A stretch of DNA of 64,000 nucleotides from Siderastrea radians (GCA_964017195.1 OZ024891.1:6597994-6661993), one strand, 5' to 3'. Positions 33,140 to 46,500 are shown, counted from the stretch's first letter. Notes: generated by a model from the sequence alone, not told the origin. Numbers and translations: made by a program.

Positions 33140-35468
33140 TACATAAGTAGGGAAACTTAGGGTGCTATCACTCACTGTGCCGTTCCGGGCTAATTTTCTT
33201 CTAACGCCCACTTCAAGATCGCTGACGTTTGCGTTTTTCAATATCTTGAACAACCTATTACGTTGTCAGGTTTATAAATCGTCTAACATTTAAAATTGAG
33301 CACTCTTTTATTGTTTGGCTTGAGGAATAGGTCACAATTTACGTTAAGACAAATATTTAGTGGTTTTTTTTTTTGCGAAGTGTCACGATATCCACGTTAC
33401 AAATGGGCTAGTTCGAGAAACTGACATTTTGGCAGAGAAAATTTTGAGAAGCAGCAAGGAATTGGTTTGAAATCAAACAATTTTTTTGTTTAAACAGTCG
33501 TTTTCTTTTGTTCTGCTAAAAACGTTCATCGGCCGCCATCTTGAAGAGGGCGCAAAAAGAAAATTCGCCCTTTCCGAGGAGGAAAGATCACTTGCCCAGC
33601 TGATAACTTTTACGGATTACTCCGAACGTGTTGATGTATCAATGGCAATATGAAATATTTGCGAAAGGGGACGCAATCTTGGCAAGCCGCACTTCACATG
33701 TGAGGTCATTAGAGTGATGTCGACTGACCGATAGCATATTGGCTAATGTAGACTATGTACAGGATAACAGAAAAAAAAACAATTCGAAGGCCATCCCTTG
33801 GCCCTGAAAGAAGGACGAAGGTTGCTGATATATTACAGTAGTTGCATAAATCTCACTGAGACGTGGATACAACCAGCAGTGAAACCTCTGGAGCTAAACC
33901 AAACGAAGACCACGACATAGACAGTTTGACGTCTCTCGCACGCAAGGGTCTATAAAGGTAACATAACACGTTATGAGTGATTTAAAAGACAAAAATGTTA
34001 TTTTGCAAGCAATATCACAAGAGATAAAACCATCTATGTATCGGCTAGATATCAAACAGGAAAACTACAGCCACAAACCAGTGAAAGGTAGTGGAACTAT
34101 GACCAAAATTTAAATCAGAAGAAAAACTCGAGCAGAAGACAAAAAACCGCGATCTTAAGCACGTAGTGCCACTTTGAGTTTTGACGTTCTAAAACGATGC
34201 GAGTATTCACCCAACTCTTGAAATTCTGACTCCTTGAAAATAACAATACTTTATTTTACTTTTGTTACAAGCAAAACTGCCACAAAACATAATCATCCTT
34301 CAATAGTTTCTGAATAACGGTATCAAATAATTAGCGTTAGATTAATTATTTGTATTTTCATGGAAGATGGAGGGATCAATTTTGATTCATTAACATAAAA
34401 ATCTACTTCTTTACATAGTAAAAATAAACCTGTCTGAAACAATAAGTTCCAATATAAAGGTATACAAATTGACAAATACAAAACGCTGTACATAAAATGG
34501 CTCATGTGCAGACAAGGGCACAAAACAAAGGCCCCCTAGTGATGTGCAAAGCAGTAGAAAAAGTTTCTTTCTTGTTCAATTATAAGCACTATACGGGGAG
34601 GCTCATTTCCACTCGGTGGCTGAAAAGCCATTAATTACCATCTTGCACTCAAGCCCCACCTTTCATAAATAAGTTTTTTCAGGGCGCTTTCAAGGCCCAC
34701 TTTTGCCAACAACCATCTTTTATAAGATGTCCGACTTGCCCCACTTTAACATTGCCTTCACAATAAAATACTGATTTCGTAGATAGAAACGATCACTTGA
34801 TCAAACATGATACCAGGACCCAAACCGTTTCATCCTAACTAAAAAGCAACAATAAATACAAATCTCATTTGAAGAATGAGGAAGCCTGTATAACAAATTA
34901 TATATTATTTTTACTACAAGTCATAATCATCACACTGGTGTGCTTTTGGCGTTCCGTTCTTATAAAAACACTCTGTCTGGCTTTTTTTTTTGTTTCATCG
35001 ACCCAATACGGATGCAGATCATATAAGTGATCAATATGATCTATGTCTCGTCTATGCACTTCCACCAAATCTGGTCGCTTTTGGTTCAAATTAACTAGAA
35101 GGAACGTTTATAAGCAGGTTACAATTGTTTAGTCCAAAGGTCAAGTCAAAACACATCGTTAGCAAGAATTTGAGGGCATAATCACAAATAAATAAAAATA
35201 AATCGACTTTGTTTAACAAGGGTAACAGTTAGCAGTCTTACAACTGACAAACTTGTGACCCTCGTATGTCGGATCAATTGTGAAAAGGTGAAAATGAAAT
35301 AGTAATAACAATGAAAGAAAAAAGAAAGAAGAAAGCGAAGCTTAACCTCCTTAATAACAAAAAGCTCTCATTCTCAAGTGCCGTTCATGTTATTTGGTGC
35401 ATTCGCACGTGTTCTGATCAAAGTTCCCCAAACACCAGAGGACAATGACGACCATTTTAACATAAGGA
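33140..35468 (-). other. 3' UTR and flank of the long ATF7IP paralog
   Basis: No protein-coding signal is seen on either strand. The part next to 35469 must contain the 3' UTR of the - strand gene. A possible polyadenylation signal AATAAA on the - strand reads as tttatt near 34252 on the + strand. Otherwise it is AT-rich single-copy-looking sequence. Confidence 0.5.
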
Positions 35469-38400
35469 CTATGAATTTACTCCAGATGGCGGACTGAAAT
35501 CGCCAGCTTCTCCATTTCGACCCACTGCTCGAACAGTAAAGAAGAACATCTTTCCTGGTACTAAATTTCTTAGTGTGCACCCCATAGGAAGTTTCAGGGC
35601 TTTGATTTGAGCAATTCTCAGCCACTGGCCAACGCTGCTCCACGAATACAACTCAAAGTACTCTATATCAGTAACACTGTTATCAGGAGGCAAGTCCCAC
35701 ATAATCACAAGGTCCTCGTTCAACAAACGAACAGCAAGCCGTGGTGATGGTGGGATGGAAGAAACATTGACGTTCCGCTCCACTGGTTCACTGGTCGATG
35801 CATTTTCCTTATCATTGTGATCAACAATGATGTTAGAATCTCTTCTTTCCAAAGGACTTGAAATTGTATGACTTGGTATGCAGTGTAGTCGGTCTTCCAA
35901 GGGATGTCTCTTTGTTCCTTCAATGTCAGAAATTTTACGTGAGACATGAAACACAGACGTGAACTCACTCACGGTTGGAGGTTCCATGACTGTACTGCTA
36001 AGATGATAAAGATTTTGTTCAGCAATGGCTTCGAGTGCCAGTCCAGGTTTTTGAGGTTGCTTGATTCCCTCAACATTCACTACACTTTTCTGTTGATCAC
36101 AGTCAGTGTTGGCACAAAGTTCTTCACTGTGCGGACTACCACTTTCACATTGGCTATCAATGTCAGTTTGTTCTATTGCAGCTATAGTACATGAAGGTCC
36201 TAGATCAGCATTACTGGCATCTGCCTTTGCCACAGCCTCTTCTGTTTCTGTTCTTCTCGATGTCGGTGTTAAATCATTCTCTACAACTAGGTCAACATTA
36301 CGCGTTTCCACATCGTCATCAGCATCATCTCCATCCTTCACAGATTGTTCTGTTTCGAATACAATCGATGAAAATTCAGGATCATTAGCTGAATCAGGGT
36401 CAACATTCTCAACGTTTGTCAAAGCCTGCTGTGTCTCAGCTGTACCCTCTTTAGGCCCTTCATCTTTTTCAATGTCTTCAACAGCTCTGCCTCCGTCTTT
36501 CACGGACTTTCCAGTTTCCACCGAATTTGGGGAAAACTCAGGATCGTTCTCTGCACCAGGGTCAAAGTTGTCTACATTTGTCACAGCCTCTTGTGTCGCA
36601 GCAATACTCTGTTTTGGCTCTGGATCAGTTTCCATATCTTCACCAGCAATGTCTCCACCCTTAGCAGAGTCTCTTGGCTCCACTGTACACTTTGCAAACT
36701 CAGGATCATTCTGTAAATCTGGGTCAACACTATCCACATTTATCATAACCTGCTGTGTCTCAGCAATACTCTGTTTTGGATCTGCATCAGTTTCCATATC
36801 TTCATCAGCAATGTGTCCATTCTTTACAGGCTTTCCTGTACCCAGTGCATCCGGGGCAAATTCAGGATCATTCTCTACATCTAGGTCAACACTATCCACA
36901 CTTGCCACAGCCGGCTGCATCTCAGCTATACTCTGTTCTGGTTCTGCATCAGTTTCCATTCCTTCACCAGTCTTGTCTCCACCCTTAACTGACTCTTCCA
37001 TTTCCAATGTGTTCTCTGCAACTTGAGCATCACTTCCCATACTTTCCTTACTCTTGTCTCCATCCTCCACTGACTCTTCCATTTCTATTGTATTCTGAGC
37101 GAATTCATTATCATTTCCTTCAACTGGTTCGATACCCTCCACATCTGCCACAGCCTGCTGTGTCTCAGCAATACTCTGCTTTGGGTTTACACAGGTTTCC
37201 ATACCTTCGTTAGCCTTGTCTCCATCCTCCACAGACTCTTCCATTTCTACTGCACTTAGTGCGAATTCAAGACCATTTTCTTCACCTGGTTCAACAACGT
37301 CCACATTTGCCACAGCCTGCTGCATCTCAGTAATACTCTCTGTTGGCTCTGCATCAGTTTTCATACCCTTGTTAGCCTTGTCTCCATCCTTCTTTGACCC
37401 TTCCATATCTACTGCACGCGGGGCAAACTCAGGATCATCTTTTACATTTTCTTGGTTGGCAGTCTCCATCACAGGTTGCTGCATCTCCACTCTACCCCGT
37501 GAATATTCAGGATCAGTAATGTCGGTGCCCTTTGCAGCTTCTTCTGTCTCACTAACAGTACGTGCTGGTTTAGGATTACTCTCAACATCCCCAACTACAT
37601 CGTCCCCATCCTGCTCATCATCAGCATCATCACTTGCAGTGTGTGAATCAAATCTAAGAAATCTAGACCAATTACGTTTCGCAGTGACTATTGGTGGTAT
37701 AATAGGAGACATAAGGTCCACATACAGATCATCACTGTATGGATCATTGTCCTTCTCACCTTTACTCCTGGTTTTAGAAGGAGTTTTTGGAGCAACAAAC
37801 ACACTATCCAGATTACTGACACTGTTGTTCTCAGTGCCGTTCGGTATAACAGGAGACATTAGATCTACATACAAGTCATCACTGTTTGAGTCTCTGTTCT
37901 TCTCACTTCCACCCTTAGTTTTAGAGGGAGGTAATGGAGCAATGAACACACTGTCTAAATTGCTGACTGTGCTGTCCTCTGTACCACTAACTACCTCTTT
38001 TTCGTCTTCTCCATCAGCCATCAGAGAATCTCCAACTTCTTTCACTGTTGGTAAGTCACTTTCTTCACAAGAAGAGGTTGTTTCTGCAACTGGTTTCATC
38101 TTCTCAAGACCAATTTCTTCGGGGGAATTTGAAAACGCTTCAGGGGGGTCAATTTGCTTCTCACACTCTTTGTTGCTTGCTCTTTCAAACACACCTAATG
38201 AAGCTGCTTCTAATGTACCACGTTCAGGAATGTTGGAGCAATCCTGTACAAATTCGTTTCCTGAATTATTCTCAAGCAGGGAAACATTTCTCTCATCTGA
38301 TGTTTCAGGTTCCAATTGCAGTGGCTCTGACCAGTTCTCATTCTTTGATGTACCATCAAACAATTCATCGACAGAGTTAGGAGATGAACATCTAGAATCA

Positions 38401-40523
38401 TTGTCAGATGGAGAGGGATTATTTTGGAGGGCCAATAATCTCTGTACTGTATTCTCTAAGGCACCAATCGTTTTTTTTCGTGGATTCTTGCAGGGATCCT
38501 TATTACGGGACAAACAAGTCATCTGCTCCTTAACACTGTCTTGTTCTGACGAGCCCACTGTTGTTTGCAAACCATCAGAAGGGCAGGAGCGAATGAAATC
38601 TGTCTCACCAGAATCACAAGCCTGACTCAAAGAGTGTTCTTCTGATGCAACGTTTTCTGAGGTGGAAACAAAGGTACTGCTTGATTGGTGACTCTCGTTA
38701 CTTGATTGCAAGTACCCGGCTCTCATTTCACTGCTGCCGCTATTATCCACTTGTACACTATCAGCTGTGACACTGGTAGAATTTGTCACATGGGCATTTC
38801 TTTCTTTCTCCTTGTTGAGTGTAACTTCATCCAAGCTATGCTGTAGTTGCTTGTATACACGCCGAACTTCATCATACAGGCTTGGATTGCGAGCATCAAA
38901 TCGAGTTCTTTGCTGTGTTTTCGAAACTGCCAAGTTTCTTTCCACTACCATCTGCCTGAACTGTGTCATAGTCTTACTGTAGCTGTTTGATGACCGAGTT
39001 TGAACTGATCCTGGAAGGGAGGGTGACTGTGCAGTTTGCTGCATAGCCACTTCACTTACACCCATCTGACTCATCGGCAAATTCCTCTCTTGCTGATTCT
39101 GTGACACTCTTTGGGTGTGTACCCCTGAATTTACTGTCATAGGTTGCATAACAGATTGCTGCATAGGCATCCCAAGGGCTGATGACTGATTCAGGGATGA
39201 ATTCAAACTCACTCCTCGATGATCCTGTGCAAGGCTTCTTTGAGCGTGCGACTGAGCATTTATTGCAGTAGGCTGTGAACGTGACTGTTGAACCCCATGC
39301 ATCGCTGTTTGATTTGCAGAAGAATTTAAATTGGCCGCTTGTGACCCTAATACCTGACTTCCTTGAGTCTGCAACAGTCCAGACATTGATGGGGAGAGTG
39401 CAACTGGCCCATGAACAGCTGCGTGATTGATGGATGAACCCACATTTGCTCCTTGCTGATTATGGGACACATATGGAGAATTTCTTCGAATAAGTGCCTG
39501 TGCATGTACTTGTATTTCAGGATGTGAAATGCCTTGTTGATGGGTAACCCGACTAGAAGAAACATTCCCTAATGGTACGAAAGTGTTTCTCGATGAACAA
39601 ACTTCCGCAGTTTGGCGTTGATTTGCTTCTTGCATTGCCGTGCGAATCCTTAATTGAAGAGCAGCTTGTGCATCTACAGTTTGTTGCAAAGTTCTTGACG
39701 GAGGCATCTGCTGCTGAGTAGCAAGGTGTCGTCCGACATGTTGGACAGGACTATCACTCTGTGCTATTCCCCGATAGGAGGACACAGCTTGATTCGTCAT
39801 TTGAGACTGAGAAGCTGAATTTCTTTGAGCCAACGAATTAAAAGCACTGACGTAGGCACGTCTTGCATTCAAGTGGTACTCACCAGTGCTCTCAACGGTG
39901 GAGGACACTGGTGTATAATGTCTGACAGTGGAAGGTTGTGAAGTTCTGATCTGAGTAGAATTCAAACCACCAGAATGGTAACCTGTAGATTGAAAGCCTC
40001 CTGTCTGTGGCACAGCTGTGGGACGCTGTAGTAAAGTCCGAATCGGCCCTTGGGGCTCTCCTTGTTGAGTAGGCCGGAAAGAGAAAGTCTGTTGGGGTCG
40101 CCTACCTGGTGGCATTTGGTAATACTGGGCGGATTGATTGTTAGCAGTTTGCAACAGGTTTGGTGCCTGTGTACTCTGAGAAGGGCTTTGCAGTTGCACT
40201 GGAGCTGTGCCTGGGACATGCCGCACGGCCATTACGTCTGCAGGTGTAATGATGCCAGTTTGTAGTGCTGTTCTCACTTCCTCTGGTCCAACTTCAACTG
40301 GCATGTAAAGATCCGTTTGACTGGCTGCAGACATTAATATCTTTGGAGGTATAACCTCCTCATCAGTTTGGCAGAAGGTAGATGTTATCTCCTTTGGAGA
40401 TTCAACTTCATCAGTACTTGTTTGACATCCCACAGAATAAGACACAAGGTGTAGGGCTGGAGAGGGATGACTTTCTCTCAATGGTGAGGTTGCTCTATCA
40501 GCTGTTCTTCCACGGCGAAGACT
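35469..40523 (-). CDS. ATF7IP: 5-kb last exon of the long ATF7IP paralog
   Basis: One uninterrupted frame of 1684 codons begins at the acceptor atcatttgcag/AGT. It carries, in order: three Cys/Ser-Gln-Thr motifs (40427-40311), a Gln-rich stretch, a helical segment (YDEVRRVYKQLQHSLDEV), tandem repeats at 37690-37985 and 36300-37520, and the FN3 domain (about 35760-35472). The short paralog splits the equivalent region with an intron just before its Pro-rich linker; here there is none. Long open frames on the opposite strand are shadows of its codon use. Confidence 0.93.
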   Translation of the reverse strand, partial: SLRRGRTADRATSPLRESHPSPALHLVSYSVGCQTSTDEVESPKEITSTFCQTDEEVIPPKILMSAASQTDLYMPVEVGPEEVRTALQTGIITPADVMAVRHVPGTAPVQLQSPSQSTQAPNLLQTANNQSAQYYQMPPGRRPQQTFSFRPTQQGEPQGPIRTLLQRPTAVPQTGGFQSTGYHSGGLNSTQIRTSQPSTVRHYTPVSSTVESTGEYHLNARRAYVSAFNSLAQRNSASQSQMTNQAVSSYRGIAQSDSPVQHVGRHLATQQQMPPSRTLQQTVDAQAALQLRIRTAMQEANQRQTAEVCSSRNTFVPLGNVSSSRVTHQQGISHPEIQVHAQALIRRNSPYVSHNQQGANVGSSINHAAVHGPVALSPSMSGLLQTQGSQVLGSQAANLNSSANQTAMHGVQQSRSQPTAINAQSHAQRSLAQDHRGVSLNSSLNQSSALGMPMQQSVMQPMTVNSGVHTQRVSQNQQERNLPMSQMGVSEVAMQQTAQSPSLPGSVQTRSSNSYSKTMTQFRQMVVERNLAVSKTQQRTRFDARNPSLYDEVRRVYKQLQHSLDEVTLNKEKERNAHVTNSTSVTADSVQVDNSGSSEMRAGYLQSSNESHQSSSTFVSTSENVASEEHSLSQACDSGETDFIRSCPSDGLQTTVGSSEQDSVKEQMTCLSRNKDPCKNPRKKTIGALENTVQRLLALQNNPSPSDNDSRCSSPNSVDELFDGTSKNENWSEPLQLEPETSDERNVSLLENNSGNEFVQDCSNIPERGTLEAASLGVFERASNKECEKQIDPPEAFSNSPEEIGLEKMKPVAETTSSCEESDLPTVKEVGDSLMADGEDEKEVVSGTEDSTVSNLDSVFIAPLPPSKTKGGSEKNRDSNSDDLYVDLMSPVIPNGTENNSVSNLDSVFVAPKTPSKTRSKGEKDNDPYSDDLYVDLMSPIIPPIVTAKRNWSRFLRFDSHTASDDADDEQDGDDVVGDVESNPKPARTVSETEEAAKGTDITDPEYSRGRVEMQQPVMETANQENVKDDPEFAPRAVDMEGSKKDGDKANKGMKTDAEPTESITEMQQAVANVDVVEPGEENGLEFALSAVEMEESVEDGDKANEGMETCVNPKQSIAETQQAVADVEGIEPVEGNDNEFAQNTIEMEESVEDGDKSKESMGSDAQVAENTLEMEESVKGGDKTGEGMETDAEPEQSIAEMQPAVASVDSVDLDVENDPEFAPDALGTGKPVKNGHIADEDMETDADPKQSIAETQQVMINVDSVDPDLQNDPEFAKCTVEPRDSAKGGDIAGEDMETDPEPKQSIAATQEAVTNVDNFDPGAENDPEFSPNSVETGKSVKDGGRAVEDIEKDEGPKEGTAETQQALTNVENVDPDSANDPEFSSIVFETEQSVKDGDDADDDVETRNVDLVVENDLTPTSRRTETEEAVAKADASNADLGPSCTIAAIEQTDIDSQCESGSPHSEELCANTDCDQQKSVVNVEGIKQPQKPGLALEAIAEQNLYHLSSTVMEPPTVSEFTSVFHVSRKISDIEGTKRHPLEDRLHCIPSHTISSPLERRDSNIIVDHNDKENASTSEPVERNVNVSSIPPSPRLAVRLLNEDLVIMWDLPPDNSVTDIEYFELYSWSSVGQWLRIAQIKALKLPMGCTLRNLVPGKMFFFTVRAVGRNGEAGDFSPPSGVNS

Positions 40524-43500
40524 CTGCAAATGATAGAGCAAAAACAGTAAGAATACAATCTATTCCCATTTACCCTGGCATTTTAAATATCTGGGTTTAA
40601 AATCAAAAGGGACATTAAGGTTTGGCAGAACTTTTCATCGTCATTTTTGGTCTGTTCCAAATACTTTCCTATGTTGATGGACCAGTTAGTATCCCAAAGA
40701 TTTCAACAAATTTGGAACAAAAAGGGGAAAAATACAAATGATAAAAGGCATTCGACTTGGTTTTCCTAGTTCCAATTGGTCAGTCTTCAAAGAGGGAAAG
40801 CAACCCCTCTGTGAATAGAGAATAGACTAAATGCAACTTTTCATGTAAACAACTGAGAAGTTCATTCGATAATTTTTTTGTACTTTTCTAATCATTAATT
40901 CCATGTCTCTTCTACACTAGTTTCTAATGCGGTTTAACATTCAAAACCTAGAGTAAAGATGAAAAGGGGATAATTATCTTGCAGACTCGACAAAGTTTGT
41001 TTGCAGTGTCCATTGTTTTCCATACATGACCTTTTTCGGCAAGTTTGCAACTGGTTGTCGCTTCTAGCGGTAGTTCACATGGGGAATCTTTTGACACTAG
41101 AAACATCTTTTTAAAAGTGTAGTTTCTTAACTTCTACAACAAGATGATAATTCCAGATTAACTGTGAGAATACAAATACGTGGATTTCATGGTGTCCACT
41201 TCGAAGTTTCACTTTGGTCAACAATAAGCTACGAAAACTTGAAAGAAAAAAAACACTGGTTAAGGCCTGGCCCTGCATCCTTTGACAAAAATTTTGACTT
41301 ACTAAGTTCATATTTATTTGAGTCCCTCTGGATACCGTCTCAGGTTTCACCTGTAAAAGAAAATTTATCATCTTCAGTTGAAAAGATCCCAAAGGTTGAT
41401 TCTCAGGAAGTACACTATTTGATAAACTGGACAACAATGTGACAATCAACTGGAAAATTTGATGTCAATAACAATGCAGAAGGCATCTGCCACCTTCCTT
41501 CCTTCCTTGGGTTTGAGACGGCAGGGTCTACTGTACACTGAATTGCCTACAAAACTCAATTCACTTTGTAGTGACAGAAGAAAAATGGAAAATAACCAAA
41601 AGGAAATTGATCAGCTTATGGGGTTGGTGTTTTAGCCAGCTGTGGTGACTTCTTCCTTCTACTGAAGTGTTGCATCGTTTTCACACAGTATATCCACATA
41701 TCTGTACCTCGGAGAGATGAAGCAGGTCATTCACAAGTTCCTTTAATTTTTCACACTGTGTCAAGAGATCTTTTTCCTTCCCCTCCATTAAGGAAATCCT
41801 TTCTTCCAGATCTATCCTCCTGCCTCTTTCTTCCGCTAAATCTGACAGAAGGGTGTTCATGACCTGTGTTCATGAAAATGAATACAGAGATGAGCTTTAA
41901 ATATAAAAGTACTGCTTACCATAGTATTTACTAGGCATATTGCCACCATTCTCACTAACGAGTAATCCATACAAACGGTAGAAAAAAAGAAAGCCCGCAG
42001 TGGCAGGATCCAGCATTTTTCTTTTGGGGGGGGGGGGGGGGAGATGGCTGACAGAACGATATTGGAAAAATCCGAGACAAAAATCGCCTCGGTGATAGTG
42101 ATCTCAATTTTTAATTTTTTTAAATTTGTCAGGCTTAAACAACCCCAAACGAGGGGGGGGGGAGGTGGCTGGCACCCAATCCACCCCTGGTTTCAAAGGA
42201 GTCACCAGGAACAGGAATAAGAGAAACAGGAGGAGGGAATGGGGGAATGGGAGGGTGGAGTGCTCCAGTGATTAACCATTGAATATTGCGGATACTCAGT
42301 GAGGAATCAGTAACTAATCAATATCAACACGTTATCTCAAATGTTATTTAGAATTTGTAATCACAGACACAAATAAAGAGATCTCTTTTCCAAAGGTATG
42401 AGAATGGTTTAAACTTTATCTCACCCATTTCTTTATTTTCTTCATTTCAAAGCAAATAGATTGGACAATGATAATGAAATGTACCTGCGCAAACCAATTA
42501 CTGCAAATTTGCCCAAATTAAGTCTTCTTATATTCGACTAAGGTGCATAAAACGATAACCGTCACAAAAATAAAGCTTCATTAATATGAATGATATTAAG
42601 GAGAATGTTTCTTTGTTTGGATAAGCAGATAAACATTCTCCTTGATATCCACTGCATGCTGTCACTTGGCATCTACCATTACAGATTGCCTTGGAAACAA
42701 AGCAAGGGATTCAGAGGGGGCACTAACTCCATGTTGAAGCATCAGGGTTAAACTGTGTTCAAGAAGGGCAAAGAAATTAACAAACCTCAAGAGTATTGTA
42801 GCCATTTGCATAATCAATTGGGTTATCTTCTGCAATACTTGACATTGAACCGCATCCAGAATCTCCAGCGAGTTCACCTTCATGCCTTGCCTCACTTTCA
42901 ACACTGCCAGGCCCCACTTCTTCGTTTACAGGCAAGAAAGTACCACTGGAACGAAAACTTTCTCCATCATCAGCAGGGTCATTACATGACTGTACTTCCT
43001 CATGGTGTTCAGTAACCTCACTGCTAGAGTTTTTCTCGTCCTGTGCAGATGCCAAATTGGTGTCATCAGGGAAACCCCAACGTAAAGCGCCATTCACCTG
43101 CAAACAAGTCTTAGCCACAACATCAGGGTAGCAAGGTACAGTGATACAATCTTCATCCTGAGTTAAAGGCAAGGACGCATCATCAACTGAGGGCAGTTCC
43201 ACTGGGTCAAACAAACGAGCTTTTACTGACTCTGGATTTGATAATAACTCACAAGCGCTTTCCGTCTCTTCTTCACCATTAATGATGGTAACATGACTGT
43301 CTCCATCATTAGGGAGTATTGCATCATGATCGTCACTGTGTGCTGATCCATCAAGGAGGTTTGACAACCTATGTCGTACAGGGCTTTCCCTTACTACATG
43401 TGCAGACACTGATGCATCAGTGATGGGTACAGCATCATTTCCCTTCTTCTCTTCTCTGTGGTTGTTTTTATTGGATGTTCCCTTCTGTTTTGCTGATAAC

Positions 43501-46500
43501 TTTCGCAACTTCACTAACTGATCTTGGGACACTTGAACCCTGGGAAGTTTGACTTGGAGGCGCAGCTTTTTTGCTGCTGAAAAAAATTGAAGTAGGTATT
43601 ATAAATGTGACTTTGATGGAACACTGACAGTCTAATTCTCAAAGTTCGAATTCTCAACATTCATCACAACAGTCTTGTATGGCACCTTTGGGTCACACCA
43701 GCGTCAAAGTATGTGGTTTGTGACATTTTATAGCCTTAAATAAACATACGCACGGATCAAAAGTTGAGGGTCGCCACTCCACAGAAAAACTATTTTTCTT
43801 ACTTTTTGCTGACCAAAAACTAATTTTCAATGACCCCATTTCAAAGATAGTTTTTCCAACAACATTACCTTACAAACAAGAAAGAATCTTTATCAATCCT
43901 TGCAGCACGTAAAAAATCAAATCTCCGACTTTACACAGCCTTTGAGGTACAATAAAGAATTTCCTTGAGTTGATGCAAAATTCCTGACATTCCCAACTTT
44001 GAAAACTGAATTGTTTTTTCCTGACCGTGTCAACACTAAAGCTGGGACACCACAATTCTAAAAGAAACATGCTAATAAAAGAAACAAAATTTTCCGCAAT
44101 GTTCCTATAGAATAAATAGAAACGCTTGCAGAAGTTTTGGGAGACCTTGGAACAGCAATGGAAACTGTCAGGTGTGGTTTGCATTTCCACAACAGTTCCT
44201 CCTTCCTTCACAATTCAGGAACACCGAAAACATAATATTTTGTATTATTTTGTTATTTATCAAACCCAATACAATATGCAGAACTCCCTTGCTACACCCA
44301 AAATACACCATCTAACCATTTCAGTAATAAACATGTTGACAGGTGCCAAATACAATATAAACTGTGCATTGTCAAATCCCTGACTGACAAAAAAAGGCCC
44401 ACGATACTTCACTTCTGAATTTCAGCTGCTTGCCTTTTTTTCACTTTATACAGTAGCATACATTTTGCCAAGTTCTAGTTAAATGCTATAGAGGAAATAA
44501 CTTCCAACAAGGCAGCCCATGTCTGAACTTTCGTAGTATTATGTTGCTCTGAGATCATGTAAGAAAGCAAGATTCAAACGTCATTTAAATAACAAACGCA
44601 AAAAGAAATTAAAACTAAAAATGACAACAAATTTTGCATGCGCAAAAAATCGAAAAAATTATAACTACATTTAAGAAAACTAAAATAACTGATTATATTC
44701 AATAAAATGCAGTGTCACAATTCAGTCAGTATGTGTTTAAGGTGTTTAAACAAATCCTCTCGTGTGGATAGTGACCGATTAAGTGTGGCATTTATTCCCT
44801 TCTTAAGCTGCCCAAAAAGTAAAAAACAAGGTAAGCTCCTTTGCAAGGCAATTAAAAAGGAAGGATGGCGTTTTCCTTTTTGCAACACCTTCCCTCATTC
44901 CAGCTATATTCAAGTTAAAAGTAGACAAAAGACGACATCACAAGTGGTGACAGTATGGAGACAAATCACATCATCAAGAGTATCTCAGGAAATATTGGGG
45001 TAATGTACATGTAACTGAAACCTGGCACCAACAATATCCACTGAGAAAAACTGAGGAACCTTTACTGTGGTAGTGACATGGCAACAGTTTTGTTTCTGGG
45101 TCTCTTCCTTTATGTGGCAAGGACATTTCCCTTTCTTAGGCTTTACAAACATCATCCACTCCTTAGTGGTTAATGAGGAGACTTACCACAATAGGGGCGT
45201 GTGTTTCGAACAGGACCATCTCTTTCTCATAATAGAGGCACAAATGACAATATATTTGGTTCAAGGTGAAAGGGACTGGAGACCACATCAAAATACGGAC
45301 CATTTTGTGTTTTTGTTAATACTGGTGACAATTTTCAATAGACTTTTTACCGATACAGCAGCCATATTGATTTTGCCCTTGGGCATCCCGTTATACTCAC
45401 TGAAATTTATTTATTCTTTTGTAGTGACAATGCAGCATTATTACAATAATAGAATCAAGCCAGTATTATGGGATGACCAGGGGGCAAACTCAACATGGCT
45501 GCTGTATCGGTAAAAAGGTCTATTACCTTAACCCAATATTTTTTTGTCTCCAGGCTGTAACCACTTATGATGTCATCATTTTCTAATTTGCATAATACAA
45601 AAACTTGAATACCGTATTTTCTCGATTAAACGCCGGGGGCATTTATTTAAAACTAGGCCTCATAGACCTGGCGTTTATTCGGGGCCCGGCATTTATTTAT
45701 TAAATACATTTTTCAGCCATCCATTTTTAATCATCAGTACTGGAGGTTTATTTACTGAAGAGGAAAATTTCAACAGAAACGTTAAAAAAATGTGGAACAT
45801 TGTCACCAACTTTGTCTCATCTCAGTGAATCTGGTAAGTCCCAATCCTGACTCAGCCCTGTAGACCTGGCAATTATTTCAACCCAGTGTTTATTTGGGGT
45901 CCGGTGTTTAATCGAGAAAATACGATATCTTTAACGTAAGAGGAGATACTACAATGTACAACATGAAAGCACCATCCTTCCCCATTTTGCCAGACCTTTC
46001 TAGGCTTAACTTCTGTTTCACTTCATAGGTACTTTAAGCCACTTTGTGCCACATGTCAAAAATCAGCCTGCATGCAGACTTGGGATGAGCGTAAACGTTT
46101 GTGGTTTTAAATAAGTTCTGATAATACTATGAATACAAAATAGTGTGATTGCTATTAAAAAGTTAGAACATAAGATTATTAACCTGGTTTTCACAGTTAA
46201 TGAACGCCCACACATTTCGACATGTTATGACTGCGCTGTGACATGTTGGTTAAGGGGGGAGATCCTTAACTACAGATCTGGCATTGTTGCTAGGCGATTT
46301 TTGCATGTGGTATTTTGTCATACATATACACTGTTTTGCAGCGACTTGTGCCGCTAGATTGGTGAAATGATTGAGGATAACCACCTGAAGTTTAAAATCA
46401 ACATTGTGCGTGCCCAGGGGGGTACTTCCCGAAGATTTGGTTGCGGGAGGGGGGGGGGTTGCGGCACGCTTTTGGAAACCCTTACCCTATTTCGGACCAA

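Noticed and set aside
36106..38625. Long + strand frames (306 and 469 codons) rich in Ser, Thr and Pro.
   Set aside because: They lie exactly antisense to the large acidic, repeat-rich exon of the long ATF7IP gene; GAX-type codons read backwards give TCX/serine. No splice context, start context or family resemblance.
45067..45513. 148-codon + strand frame in an intron of the long ATF7IP gene.
   Set aside because: Composition is like random AT-rich sequence, no recognisable motif, no splice support; it lies beside repeat-like sequence.
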